A DNA stretch of 64,000 nt from Leucocoprinus leucothites. Lineage: Eukaryota; Basidiomycota; Agaricomycetes; Agaricales; Agaricaceae. Location: contig JAACJO010000017.1 in assembly GCA_013368445.1 (NCBI GenBank), positions 558,001-622,000 of the forward strand. The letters are read 5' to 3'. The position numbers and the translations under genes were made by a program. A model generated the notes under the pieces. That model saw only the letters and a list, made by a program, of their open reading frames with translations. It did no database searches and was not told the DNA's origin. This document shows, one piece after another, positions 23,961 through 35,998 of the stretch; the stretch's first letter is position 1, and each line of letters begins with the position of its first letter.

Positions 23961-25741
23961 ATGGACTTGATCTTCAAGGAATTAGCTCACCAAGTACAGC
24001 AAGGGCTTCACGACGTGCAGGCGACCCGGTATGCTCAACGTGAGCTCCCAAACTTTTTGATGTCGTCAATGCCAAGTTTGCTGACCTTTGTATAGTTTCC
24101 TCGTCCTGCATAGTTGTATTCGACCATCGTGAGTGTTTCTATCGAGGGGATTCTGCAAATGCTTGGAGAAACTGAAGCTGTCGGTAAAGTATTTACTCTG
24201 GATAGCGAGGTAAGTGTCCGCCAGTTGCCTTGCCTGTCGTCAACTGACAAAGGACGAAGGTGGATCTCATCTGGGTATGAAAGCTTAGCGGAGAAGATGT
24301 AGTCAGTCTTACTGACAAGACGTCCTTAGAAAAGCCCGTGGTCATTTGGAAAAACCTTATTTATCATTGTAAGTCGGGCATACACATGAATGTCATTCTA
24401 AACTCTTGGAAAATGCACAGAATCGATATTATACCCTTTCAAGCGTCATGTACGTGCTCATACTTCCGTCCCTGAGCCATCACTCACCTTCCTCGACTCA
24501 AGCTTCAACAACTACGGTCAGCACTCCTTGTCCCCTACCAAACACTACGCTGATCCATCCGTAGCTCTTTTCTCATCAAATCTGACTGACAATGTGGGTC
24601 GCCCTTGGTAATCCGACCACAGATTCTCACTAAACTTTCGCTATTGCTCCCCTCTAGTTGTGAGTTTGTAAGATTCTGAAGTGCAGCCCACACTGAACAG
24701 AGTTGGACGAATTATCTACCCACTACCTAAGTTGTCAGCTGTTGCATTTGTTCGGAATGTGCTTATTGCTGATATACACTCCAGGTCTCAAATTCTTCCA
24801 CTGGCAAGGATGGACAGGACTTATCGCTTGCATGATCGCGGAAAGTACGTTAATGGTATCCCCTGGGCTCTCGCGGGTTTCTTAAGCTCGATCCTTTCTA
24901 GTAATCCTCCAAATGCGCCTCTACGCCTTATACTCGCTAAATAAAAAGATACTCGCCCTAATGGTTACTTCATTTCTTATCGCTTCAAGTATATCTGCCG
25001 TCATCATGGGGAAGGTCTTAACATCTATCACAGGTTCGTTGTCATTGTCCTCGTTTTTATCGTGTGACTAATGTGAGAGGCATTCCTAATGTTCTGAATG
25101 ATTTACAGCCACAGCAAGACCACTTTCGTTTCTGGGAACCCCGCCCTTCCAAGATTTCGTTTTTTGCGCTCCATCCAACGTCTCCCCAAAATTCTACACC
25201 TTCTGGATACCGATCTTGATGAATGAGTGTCTCCTCTGCATCTTGGCCCTGGTCAGGGGTTTCCAAGCGTTCCGTTCGGAAGGGACGATGTTCCAGACTG
25301 GCAGGCGACTTGTCGGCATATTAATACGAGATTCCGTGCTATACTTCATGGTGTGAGTCACTTACACGAAAATGTTGCGGCTTTCTCGTTTATCCTCATA
25401 TTGGTTTACAGTATCATGTCTACCTATCTGACATGTCTCCTCATATGGTCTACCGCACGCGTACGTTTGACTCTCGGTTTATGCGCCACACCTGATTGAC
25501 TTTTCGTCAGACAACCCTCCTAGAAATACCCATCGGCTTTTCAGTCGCAATGTCTTGCGTCTTGACAAATAGAATTATCCTCAACGTCCGCGAGGCAAAC
25601 AAGAAAGTAAATAGATTGTCTGTTACTGCATATCAGGTGACGATAGGAGAGGATGGAAGTCGAACAACGCTCAGCGATGTAGAGATGGCTCAGCTTCGCT
25701 CATTACGGCCACAAAGGGAACGTAAATATAGTGTACTATAA
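23961..25741 (+). CDS. DUF6533 fungal seven-helix membrane protein
   Basis: At least eleven short exons can be chained from ATG 23961 to TAA 25739-25741. The N-terminal DUF6533 signature is clear once introns are removed: SCIVVFDH, then LFTLDSEVDLIWKSPWSFGK, then TLFIINRYYTLSSV and NNYALFSSNLTD. Further helices follow (FHWQGWTGLIACMIAE, QMRLYALYSLNKKILALM, SFLIASSISAVIMGKVL, WIPILMNECLLCILALV, SVLYFMV, YLTCLLIWSTAR) and a polar cytoplasmic tail. These proteins resemble fungal receptor-like 7TM proteins; no ligand or partner is known. One junction is unresolved: between LTDN (about 24592) and LKFFHW (about 24785) the sequence allows a long intron from a poor donor or a tiny extra exon. All other phases agree. 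The gene ends 57 nt from the convergent SDR-1 stop. Confidence 0.85.
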
Positions 25742-25798
25742 TGCGGTATTCCAGAAAGTGGAATCAGACCAACTGCAAACTTCTGCTTGAGCGCACCA

Positions 25799-27027
25799 TC
25801 AGTCAAAGAATTGACCGCCGTTAACGGATATCTGTTCGGAACAAGTCTGTCAACAATTGATGCAATCAGAAAAAGATTGGGGTTACAGTTTGTCCAGTGG
25901 TGAAAGAAGATCCCTCAGATGCCAGATAAGACACAATATGTGCGACTTCTTCAGGCCTTCCAGTACGCCCTATCACTGTCTTTTCAGCTTCCTATAACGA
26001 CATAGCCATATGAGAGGTTTTCTCGGAAATAGAGATTGGCGATCGATCTCACGCGACGGTGAAGTGCTTCTAGGGCGGCTGGGTCCAAGCCCAGCGTTTG
26101 CACTAGCAATTATTGAGTGAAAGAACATGTTGCCTTCGGTTTATATGGTAGCTCACGCAAGGGCGTCTCAATTGGACCTGAAGTGTCGTAGAGTTTTGAG
26201 CTTACAACGTGAAAGCAATCGAAATGGCTTTAACACACCAGGCGCATAAGCATTGACAGTGATGCCATGCTTTCCAAGTTCCTGAGCTAGAGGGAAATCA
26301 GTTTGATTGTCACAAAATCTTTTCAGGAACAACATAAGCGCCCACCGGCACTCTGAGTCAACCCTCGGATAGCAAATTTTGAGGCTGAATATGCCGAAGC
26401 GAAGCCCATCCCTGAACATCAGGAGTTATAAGCCGTGCATAGCCATTTAAACCTTTAAACATACCCTGTTTCGAAGCTACAGAAGCAGCACCAATAATTC
26501 TCCCACCTCGTCCTTGAGCTATCATTGCCTCGGCAGCGTGCTTGTAGCAGAGATAGACGCCTCGAGCGTTAACCGCCATGATTTGATCCCAGACCTCAAC
26601 ATTTCCTACTGTATCGCACTTAAGATTTGAAACGATAGGAAGGGGCTTGGAAGTTCTTACAAGTTTCTGAAGGAGTAATGCGGGCAATTCCTGCGTTCGC
26701 TACCATCTAGTAGGTGGCTGCAAGTCAATCTCATCCTACAGCTGGCTCGAGGGACATCACGTTTCAACTCACCACATCTAGTCCACCAAGAGCCTTTATT
26801 GTATCTTTCACCATTTTTGCTACCTCCTTTTCTTGAGAGACATCAGCGGCGATTATATATGCACGCCTTCCACTAGTAGCAAATTCCTGATGCAGTGCTT
26901 CCAGCGCTGGCATTTGAGAAGGTAAGTCGTTCAAGGCAACGTCGAAACCATCCTTGACAAGACGGCGGGCGATTGCTTCTCCAATTCCCCTCGAAGCACC
27001 TGTGACGAGCGCAACTCTCAGTGCCAT
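25799..27027 (-). CDS. Short-chain dehydrogenase/reductase, array copy 1
   Basis: Nine exons on the minus strand join without a frame break. The classical SDR pattern is complete: TGASRGIG cofactor motif at residues 10-17, a Rossmann-type ADVS, the (V)ANAG motif after intron 1, GAASVASKQG with the catalytic Ser, and AYSASK with catalytic Tyr and Lys. It ends ISVNGGQFFD. Such enzymes reduce or oxidise small carbonyl/alcohol substrates with NAD(P)H and often look like acetoin/diacetyl or 3-oxoacyl reductases; the substrate cannot be read from sequence. It differs from its paralogs by lacking the intron within the T-G-Q motif, so the usual 8 nt microexon is fused to the preceding exon. The 21 nt exon (PIETPL) is present. 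Start is MALRVALV. Confidence 0.9.
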
Positions 27028-27589
27028 AATGCAAGATATCCAGTGAAGGTGATCTTGTGAGAAACCGAGCGACTCTGGATGATTCTACCTCGTTTTTAAA
27101 TGTATGAATAGTAAGCGAGGCTGACTCAGTGAAGATTCGCTAAAGTCACTGGCCGCCGTGTCTGGAGTCTCACCACGTCTTCCTCTGTTCTCAGGGCGGA
27201 CTCGAAGCCTAGATATGTGACGACTTTTTGATAAAGTGCATTCGGAAGTGGTTCTTCCTAGGTGCCACATCAATCCGAGCTCAGGGATTTGAGCTCATTT
27301 GGAATATATTTCCGGTTTTGTTCAATCACTTGCCACAATTACCTCACCAAGGCGGCCGAAAGATTCAGCCTCCTCAACGGATGTCACAAAACGTCTGAGG
27401 CATGATCGATTGATGCTTTGAATGAGGGCGAGGGATAGTAAAATCACTTTGCTTGTGTTATTGACTAACTCGAATGTTCTTGAACTTCACGTTCAAGCTT
27501 CTCCTTCAATCACGGGATGCCCATTTTTTATTCTCATTCAACGAGATACATGATCCTTTCTTTTGAACGGAGTAAAAAAATACTGGTAT

Positions 27590-28700
27590 GGCCACATTTC
27601 TGACCAGCGACGTATAACGAACGCTCAGAACAGGTGAGCAGTGACATCTTCCAGTTCCCCGAGTATTTTTGCCGAGGTCCGGCCAATTTCTTGATACTCG
27701 ACGTGAGATCCATCAGGTAGTATCGCTTGCTGGATTGCCGCAGTTCTCCCCACACCAACTGGACGTTCCCTTTCGCCGTCTCTGTCCTTGGGTACAACGT
27801 ATGACATCCTTCACTCATCCTAATTCCTGGATCAGGTTGATAACACTGACCTTACCTTTCCGGTTACCGATAAGTGCTCAGTACGTAAAGTTCCCTGTTG
27901 AGACGACTTTGAGTGTCTATGAAGGGTGAGCCAAATTAACTTTTACACAAGGGTAAAACATTCGCCTTACTTCCTTGGCTTTTGGGCTGTCCGTAGCAGG
28001 AGCGAACGAGGTGTTTGTGTCAGCTGCCACCGATACTACCGTGAGCGTGTTCCTCAGTATATCTAGTGACCACTTAAGCTGATATAATCGGCACCTGTTG
28101 GCAGTGTAGTAGAGGGCCAAGTGTTCTTTCCTCAGGGAAGCATACAGTCTCTTGTTCTTACCTTGTTTTCCTGCGAAGGAGACATCACTGGTGACCCTCC
28201 CTCCTGACCTTGTGTAATTATAGTGCATGCTGCATGCCAGTAGCAGTAAAGAATCGCCTGAGCGTCGACTGCCATGGAACGATCTCAACTCCCCGAGCTG
28301 GCTTTGGCCAAATCAAACCGAGATCTGAGCATTATGAAGAGAAGCCGTGAGGACACCTTCTAATCACGGTCGTTTGCAGAGTCGGTGAGTCAAGACTAGA
28401 TACTAAGTATTCAGAGACCAAAGCTAAGCGTATAGTGACCCAGACATACGACATCCAGTCCACCGAATTGATTCACTGCATCTGCCTTGACCACCGTCTT
28501 GACCTCTCCACCGACAGATACATCTGCGGTGAATAAGAGTTCTACAGCCAAGCAGCCACTACGTTCTTGACGCCTTCTAGCTCCTTTCATCGTGCCGTGA
28601 TCCCATTGAGAGCGATGTGGTATCCGCCGTTAGCAAGTTGATGCGCCATAGCGGCGCTGGCTTCGATTAGAAGAGTCCGTCAAAGCGAATACCACTGAGG
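27590..28700 (-). pseudogene. Decayed SDR relic in the minus arm of the array
   Basis: Fragments of the SDR pattern occur in the expected order on the minus strand but in shifting frames and with stops. They are VFALTDSSNRSQRR (cofactor loop, about 28695-28650), AHQLANGGYHIALN (28590-28655), EVKTVVKADAVNQFGGLDV followed by a GTATGT donor (28447-28515), MAVDAQAILYCYWHAA (28210-28280), and GRVTSDVSFAGKQG followed by a GTAAGA donor (28160-28210). A weak C-terminal part (GELEDVTAHL) is near 27625-27660. The catalytic YxxxK segment and the NGG end are not recognisable. It is too damaged to make an enzyme. Identification rests on motif order and preserved splice sites, compared with its intact neighbours. 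Confidence 0.7.
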
Positions 28701-29322
28701 AATTTGGATGGGGTTGAGTGGATGGATCATCTGATCCGGGCGTCATGCGGTATTCTGAATAAAGCAGGCTTTCTGGAATTTCATATGCCTGATTCATTTC
28801 CCGTAAGAATTCGGTCACCTGGAAAAATCGGCATATGCTGAGTGGCGCTCGTCTGATTGTAGAACAAGGACATGTCGATGTACACCACAGCGAAAATGAC
28901 TTCTCGCTCGAAAGTGCCGAGTACTAAGCTTCAAAGGGTTGGAGCAGGTCATACCACTGGGGTAGGGAAGCAGGTTACGAATGTTCTGTGCGAAGCGAGG
29001 GCCGAGGGGATCTTCATCCTTTGAACAGCGCTTGATCGCATATGGTCTGTCTTGTTTTTTTTTTGATATCGCTCAGTGGCGGGTGGAATGCTTCTCGGGG
29101 TTCGTGACCTTCGGCACAGTCGATCGGAGAGACCAGGGGATGTCTTGTCAATGCAAATCGAGGCAATTCAAAGGCCTCTATGTATTCTGATAGAACATAT
29201 TTTTGTCGTAATTGTGACATTTGAACAATTAGTCGTTCATATACAATACACTATCCCAGCGTACCCGCTGTTAATAATGATTAAAACGTGAGATTGAGAG
29301 ATTAATGAGCTCGTTGCTCGAC
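28701..29322. other. Intergenic within the SDR array
   Basis: About 620 nt between the SDR relic and the 3' end of SDR copy 2. No coding content beyond chance frames is recognised. Confidence 0.45.
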
Positions 29323-30563
29323 TATTCGAATTGTCTGCCTCCATTAATGGGTATCTAGAAAGAGAAATGAGTATCAGTAGCGAGAGTAACACGAATTGAC
29401 GGCATACCCATTGTCCTGGAAAATGGTGTGTCAGAAGAATATCAGTCAGAGTGGAGATAACGACTTACCCGTCATGAAATGTGATTCTAGCGATGCAAGA
29501 TATGATACGAGAACGGCAACGTCCTCTGGTTTTCCGATGTAGCCGCAGGCAGTCTTTTTCCTCTCCTGTTATCGAAAATGTCACCGGTGAACAATCCAGG
29601 TACAGGAAGCCCCTACCTCGTCCCATAGTTGGTTTATACCACCGAATGTGTCTCCTAGTCCTCTAGCTATGAACACGTTAAGTGCACCGCTCTTCAAGCG
29701 ATTGTCATCCACTCACACATATTCGTATCGATCGCACCTAAAAACAACAGGACAGATTAGAATATCAAACACAGGAATAGCGCTGACGTGTGACTTACCA
29801 GGGCCATAACAGTTGACAGTAATGCCGTGCTCGCCCCATTCCAGTGCTGGGAAAGAGTCAGAAGGAAACAACTCCCGTCAAGGTATCGGCTCACCACAAG
29901 CTTGGGTTAGTGCGCGGATTGATGCCTTCGTTCCAGCATAAGCCCCGAGCATTGGTGCAGCTAGCGAGGATAGGGTCTCAGTAAACAGTATAAGCCAGTG
30001 GGAGGCTAACTTACCAATCTTGCCCGCTCCTGACGAAGCACCGATGATCCTTCCCCCTCGCCCTTGTGCGATCATTTGCTTAGCAGCGTATTTGTACGAC
30101 AGGAAAGCACCCCGTGCGTTGATTCTGAATATTCTGTCCCATTCTTCCACAGTAGCTGAAGAGGGTATAAGAAGGATGGAGTGAAAAGACGGAGGGAAGC
30201 TCACTCTCAAGCATGCTCTTGGGGAAACAAATGCCGGCGTTGGCAACCATCTAGCGAGACAGTAGTGAGCAACAGAACAGTGAGCACCAAACAATCTGAA
30301 CCTACAACATCGACTCCTCCAAGGCCGTCCACCACAGTCGAAATCATTGCTTTCACGGTTTGTTCGTCAGAGATATCCCCGGTGAAAATCAGTGACTTCC
30401 GTCCTCTGGCCAAAATAACGTCTCGAACAGCTTCCAGATTATGCCTTTGAGAATCAAGGTCATTGATCGCAACGTCCATGCCATCTTCAGCTAAGCGAAT
30501 GGCAATGGCGCGTCCAATGCCTTGCGCAGCCCCTGTAACGATCGCGACGCGTACAGTTGACAT
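29323..30563 (-). CDS. Short-chain dehydrogenase/reductase, array copy 2
   Basis: Ten exons on the minus strand read through without error. Motifs: TGAAQGIG near residues 10-17, GDIS, MVANAG at the exon 2 start, RIIGASSGAGKI with the catalytic Ser, and GAYAGTK with catalytic Tyr and Lys. The end is IPINGGRQFE. It keeps the 21 nt exon (AIDTNM) and the 8 nt microexon (29408-29415, coding GQW). An extra intron splits the variable lid region (between QLWDE and ERKKTACGYIGKPEDV), so it is the most divergent intact member of the array. Expected reaction: NAD(P)-dependent carbonyl/alcohol conversion in the cytosol; substrate unknown. It starts MSTVRVAIVTG, in a good frame with no upstream ATG competing. 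Confidence 0.9.
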
Positions 30564-31492
30564 TTGGATAGCCGAAGGAAATTGAAGGGAAGGTTTGATG
30601 GAAGAAGAGGGAGGAGGCTGTCGATGACTTTATGACGTTCCGACGACGAGTTATGAGGAAATCCAGAAATCCGCGCAGCATGGCAAAGAACAAGACAGGC
30701 GACACAATACCTTGTATTTCGGTATTGTTCTATGTTTATTGGATCCGCTCGAAAGCCTAGTTAGATCCGCGTGTTGAGGGCCACTAAACTATTTTAGTAG
30801 GAGGTGCACAGTTTATGCCTCTGAAGGAACAAGAACATTGCGTCAAATCGTCAGGGTTGCGGAAATGTGTGCAATTCGCAGCGGTCACCCGAGCTCACAG
30901 GTCCGATTCCGAATGTCGGAGATCAAACGCACAAGTCCGCCCCGCTACATGTCGGTAGTTTATAGCCAGCACGTTGCACGATACATGGAGAATGTGGTGC
31001 TGGACCCTGCCCTTTAATCATTTATTAAGAGGAATATACAAGGCCATCCAAAATCGGGTTTCTTACCGAACGTCCCTGAGGCTCAGGTTAATGGCGAACC
31101 TGGAGAAAAAAAAGCAAAGTTTGACGCTTATATAAACTCAAACAGGCCAACACAATAAGGACTCTAAAAAAGCGCCGGGCGCTCGTGGTGTTTTGGGGTT
31201 CGAACATTGAGGAATGTCGGGGGCGTCTGTTGGCGGGTCCAGGGTACGGACCGATCAGCGAAATTGTGTTACCCGATTACATTCTTATCAGACGGGCTCG
31301 AGATATATGACCTCATACAGCACACCAGGTGACAACAAATAGATGAAACATTTTTGGTGGATAAGAACAATTTGGTATCGGATTCATCTACGGGCATGCA
31401 TTACTTTACATCGTTCGATCGGAGAAAATACAATAGTCAATCGCTAGGAGCGTACTCATGTGCGCTGAGAGCCAGATGTCCAGTTCCATCGC
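30564..31492. other. Intergenic
   Basis: About 930 nt between the SDR copy 2 start and the 3' end of the flavodoxin-like gene. No open frame with recognisable content and no repeat was found. Confidence 0.5.
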
Positions 31493-32534
31493 CTAGTTGA
31501 ATTTGACCCTGGAGATGGTCTCCCAGAAATATGCGCCCTGCTTATTCGCAATTTCAAGCTCAAGATCAGTTGGTTGGCGGGAGCCGTCAGCTCCGGCATA
31601 AGTGCCAGCACCCCAAGGAGATCCTGGAAGAAAAGTAACTATCAAGCGGTGGTCTATCTCAACTGTGTAGGTTCACTGCTCACCACCGTGAACTTCTTTG
31701 AGGTTGGTAAGTTGACCGAACGCTGACTTGTAGCCGAAAGGGACGTAGATGATGCCGTGGTGTGTCAGGGTTGACATGAGGTTCATGACGGTGGCCTCTT
31801 GGCCTCCACCAGGAGTACCAGTGGAGACGAATGCACCGGCGTACTTGCCAGCGAGGGCAGCACTGACCCAAAGGCCACCAGTGGCGTCCCAGAATGACTG
31901 ATAGAAGCGGTGATATCAGAATCAGTGACAGCTAGAGTGGATCCGAGTACTATCTTCGCACCTTCCATTGCGCGGGCATGTTGCCATAACGGGTAGGGAT
32001 ACCGAAGAGGAAGGCATCGTAGTTAACGAGGTCATTATGCTCCAAAACTTTGAAATCGGGCTTGGGAGGCGCGTGTAGTTTGCCGAGGACATCCTCAGGG
32101 AGGGTCTCGGGGACTCTATGCGAGGGTTAACGGCGAGTCTGATAACAGATAATAGCATTACGGACTGGAAAATTTCGGCTTTGCCACCAGCACTCTCAAC
32201 ACCTTGTTTGACGGCCTGGGCCACTACACGAGACCGAAAACAATAAGCAGAGAACGGCATCCCGAGTCAGGGTCAACGTACGCTTGCCAACATGGCCGTA
32301 CATGGTGTACACAACAATAGCGAGGCGGGGAGACATTTTTTGGGCTGTTAGGGATTCGGGTACAGTAGAGGGTGCGACAGGAGCTGGCGGGGTGGTGGTA
32401 GTGTTGGTGGGGGTTTGAGTTGTGTTCTTTTCGGCTTTTGTATCTTTTCCGTCAGAACCGTTTTGGGGATTTGATGGTTTTTTCGTGGCTTCGTCAGTGA
32501 AATTATCTTTCTGGCGTTTACTCGGGAAGCACAT
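31493..32534 (-). CDS. Flavodoxin-like NAD(P)H:quinone oxidoreductase (WrbA/Ycp4 type)
   Basis: Five exons can be joined in phase. The core begins [18 protein letters not shown], the FMN phosphate-binding loop, preceded by a polar N-terminal extension of about 65 residues (rich in Lys, Thr, Pro) that most family members lack or have only short. Later motifs fit the WrbA family: [78 protein letters not shown] and [20 protein letters not shown]. The enzyme reduces quinones by two electrons with bound FMN, protecting against redox cycling; in wood- or litter-decay fungi it is often induced by aromatic compounds. One donor (GTCCGT, after the Phe-Gln of IFQ) is unusual. It lies between the two arms of the SDR array. 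Confidence 0.9.
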
Positions 32535-35500
32535 GAGAGATTATGAATCCGGAATGTCAGAAAGAGGAAGTAATGGGCACCGCCAGGAAATCTGATATTA
32601 GCAACGCTGGTCTCCTTACTTATACCTCTTCGCGATCCACCGGCGAGAGCGTGGCAGCCTGTGGGATTTCATGGACATAGAAGGAGATTCGGCCATGAAG
32701 GGACAAGTCTTATTTCAATTTTTGTCCAACTTCCGCCCAAATCACAGCGATCAAAGTCCTCGGTTAAACGAGATGGCGAGGATTCGTCAGGGTCTGCTGC
32801 GCTGACACCCTTCATTTACCAAACTAAAACCAAATATATTATTCAGCGACTGGCAACCAGGTCACTGCGATTACGCGCAGGGCACAGTCACGTGCGAGAT
32901 GCCCTCTGCCCGTCTCGAATTTATAAGGTTTCCGAAGACGGAATTTCACTCCCAAGTGTTCCCGTTGACTCCCGCCGACTCTTTTATATATTGCCTGGTC
33001 TGGAAACTGTTTCCTATTGCTTGCCACGATTATGAGGAAAAACCTTTTGACTTCTTGTATGAAATCGATTACAGCCCAGCTTAGTGTGACGAACCTCACC
33101 CAGGTAAGACCATTACGAGATAATCTCTAGATCACGCTGTCAATTCAAGTCCAAGACACCAAACAGTGCATATTGATGGTGACTGGCAACGAAGGGCGAC
33201 ATATACCCTGTGTCCGTCATGATCTCTGCGATCTGTCTCCACACAGCTGCATGGGTTTTATGCTCAGTTAGTTTAGTGCTATTAGAGGTCGCTGGATTAA
33301 GACCCCTGAACTTGACAATGCCTCGCCAGTCAGAGTCTTCGGTGATCAGTCGATTTAGGAAAACACAGAAGCAAAGACGCCCTGATTAAGTTACGGGCCT
33401 TCGGGAGACCAGACTCGAAATGGGAAAAAGATGTGTTGCACCATTACTACCGAGTCGACTTCGCCAGTGTCAGGATCAGAAGAAGCAACCAAGTCCCTCT
33501 AAATACGCGATCCTCGCAAAACTGGGATTCCAAGGGAAAACCCTCAACCGCATTGCTGGGACTTCCGGTGGTGAATGTATCAAACGTGGAATGATGTATG
33601 AACGCAAACCGCAGAGAACCAGGTTCTTATCGTCTCCGCCAAGGACTCAGTATTCAGGGATCAGCCGCGCTCCTGTTGGATCAGTATATCGCCTCGTCTG
33701 CAATGCTCCAATCTCAACTTCGTACCCCGAGTACCATCATGACATGTGGTCATGAGCGGTCTTGACGAAAAGGGTCTGAATACGGAGACACATAAGTATC
33801 GCTTCTCTATAGGAAATAACGGCAGTTGTTGGCCCAATTGAGTTTGATTCTCCACCTATTTGCATCTGCCCCAGCCCGAAAACGAATCCACTTCGAGCAG
33901 CAGGATTCTACACTATAGCTCGAGTTTTCGTGACATTAATCTTGTGATTAAACTGCGTAGGTGATCCTAATTCACTGTGCATCCCTCCACCACAAAGTGG
34001 TGTGTCGATGCACTCCCCATGACATATGAGTCAATTGGCTGAGTTATCATCTGTATTTTCTTATTGGTACCACTTCGAACGAAATCCGACTAGGTATCCC
34101 GCCCATATATGGACCGCAACTGCACTTCGTCAGCATAAAGCATCAGGCCACACGATTAGATGTCGAGGAAATCTTACACCTCGTCTATGCATCGACGGAT
34201 CCGAAATAACTCTCGTCCTGCTCAGTATATTTGGACTTTCCCTGACAAACCACGACGCCCATATCGCTTACCGATATACCTTCCCATGCAAATGCGTCAC
34301 ATGATCTCGAGTAAGGCACCTCGGAATAGCGCCAAGGACGAAATTAATACTTTTCGGCTGGTCAAGAATACGAGTATCGCAACATCGTGACATAGCAGAT
34401 GGTCTATATATTTTCATCCAGAAGCTCTCTCATGGGACAAAGCCCCCGACGAACTGTACTAAATAATAGCAATGATCCGGATCATAAATGTGCCTTCCTT
34501 TGTCTCACTGGGCTCAATCCTGACGTCCGCGGCGATAAACTAGAATTGGAGGAACGGAGTACTTAACCGAGGCGAGACATCGTTTTGATATCATACTAGT
34601 GGATACTCAACCTAGGACACTCAAGAATGCTTGAGGGCGCTGTTCTGTTAAGCGACGCAGCTAGAGAAGCTCCAGGCCGAGATCGCAGGGCTTGATATGT
34701 CCCTCCTCGGGTCACTTCATACCTTGGCATTGTTCCCAGGCTTTCTCTATTTATGACTTTACGTCAGTGGCGCAAGAAGAGATCACTCTCCCCATGCTTT
34801 CACTGGATGACTGAGGTCCATTTTTGTTGATACCCATGTCTACTCGACTTGTCATTGCACGCGACTGCACTGACTCATCCTCAATTTGCTATTCTGTCGT
34901 GATGCATATGTCTATTTACGGACGCGAACGAGTTTGCAGTTCCTCATGGGTCCAATATCTGGACCTACTTTTCGGCCAGGTCATCTGTCAATTCAAATCG
35001 AGTCTTTGGGCTTTATTGGCAGAAACTGCAGCTAATCTTGTTCTCGGGATCGGCATGAGCTCGGGTGCTTTCTCCTGTGCCTTAGGGATTACACTAGCGG
35101 AAATCACAAGTATCACGGCACTTGTTTCTCATTCGACACGGGGAGAGCGTCTATATCCACCAGGAAGTCACCTGCGCTGACACTCAGTCAGATATGAAAT
35201 AACAAGCAAATGCTTTGTTTCATATTACAGTTTAAAAATACGGGACAGACGAACAAAGGTATCGGATCCACGGTTCATTGAAAGAACAATCCGACAATCG
35301 ACTTGACTAAGTAGCCGCATTTAGATTTATTATTGCTTCTAGTACCTTTCAAATTCCTCCAACGCTCATCTGGTAGCGTCACTGATGACGCTCCGTGAAT
35401 CGGGCTGCGAGTCGCCCAAGAAATCTGACACAGCTTGTCAAGAGGTCTTGAGGTACTGTCAACAGCCTTATTCGAATCGTCAAGCTCGTTCGCAATACCT

Positions 35501-35998
35501 ACACGTGGTCCAACTAGGCTTCTCTGGCTTCTTCTCTGAAAGCTTGATTGCTGGCTACGACGCGGCCGCCGGGCGAAGCTTTAATGATGAGTCAGATGAC
35601 AGCTCACTTTGGCATCGTCTATGATATTACCAAGTTTTGTTCATTGCGTGCCGCCACTGCATGCTCTGCACAATCTCTCTTCAAGGCAGAGATGAGCCCT
35701 GAGTGACTTGAAGTCGTAGTCTTGCCGTGATTCTTACTCTATGCATATCTTCCATAGGCACTGGCATGGAGCGTCTATCTCTAAACAGGCACCAGATTGT
35801 ATGCTAATACGCATATGCCACTCGTTTTAATGTCTCTTTTAGTAAAATTCGCGGTGATGTCAGGTCAAACTTTCACGGCCGCCTTGTTTAGAATGACAGC
35901 GGCACTCGTGGAGCTTGTTAAATACAGCTAAAATTACTGGAGAAAAGCTAAATTCTCCATACTATCTCGTTTCTCAACTTTTCACAGTACTACTCGAA
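32535..35998. other. Gene-poor stretch at the strand switch of the SDR array
   Basis: Nearly 3.5 kb without a gene I can support. Frames such as 33420-33755 or 34824-35180 show no family motif, and no exon chain could be built. No long terminal or inverted repeats were recognised by eye, though degraded transposon sequence cannot be excluded. Confidence 0.5.

Noticed and set aside
32535..35998. Possible degraded transposon at the SDR strand switch
   Set aside because: No transposase, RT, integrase motif or terminal repeats could be read; left as unexplained spacer.
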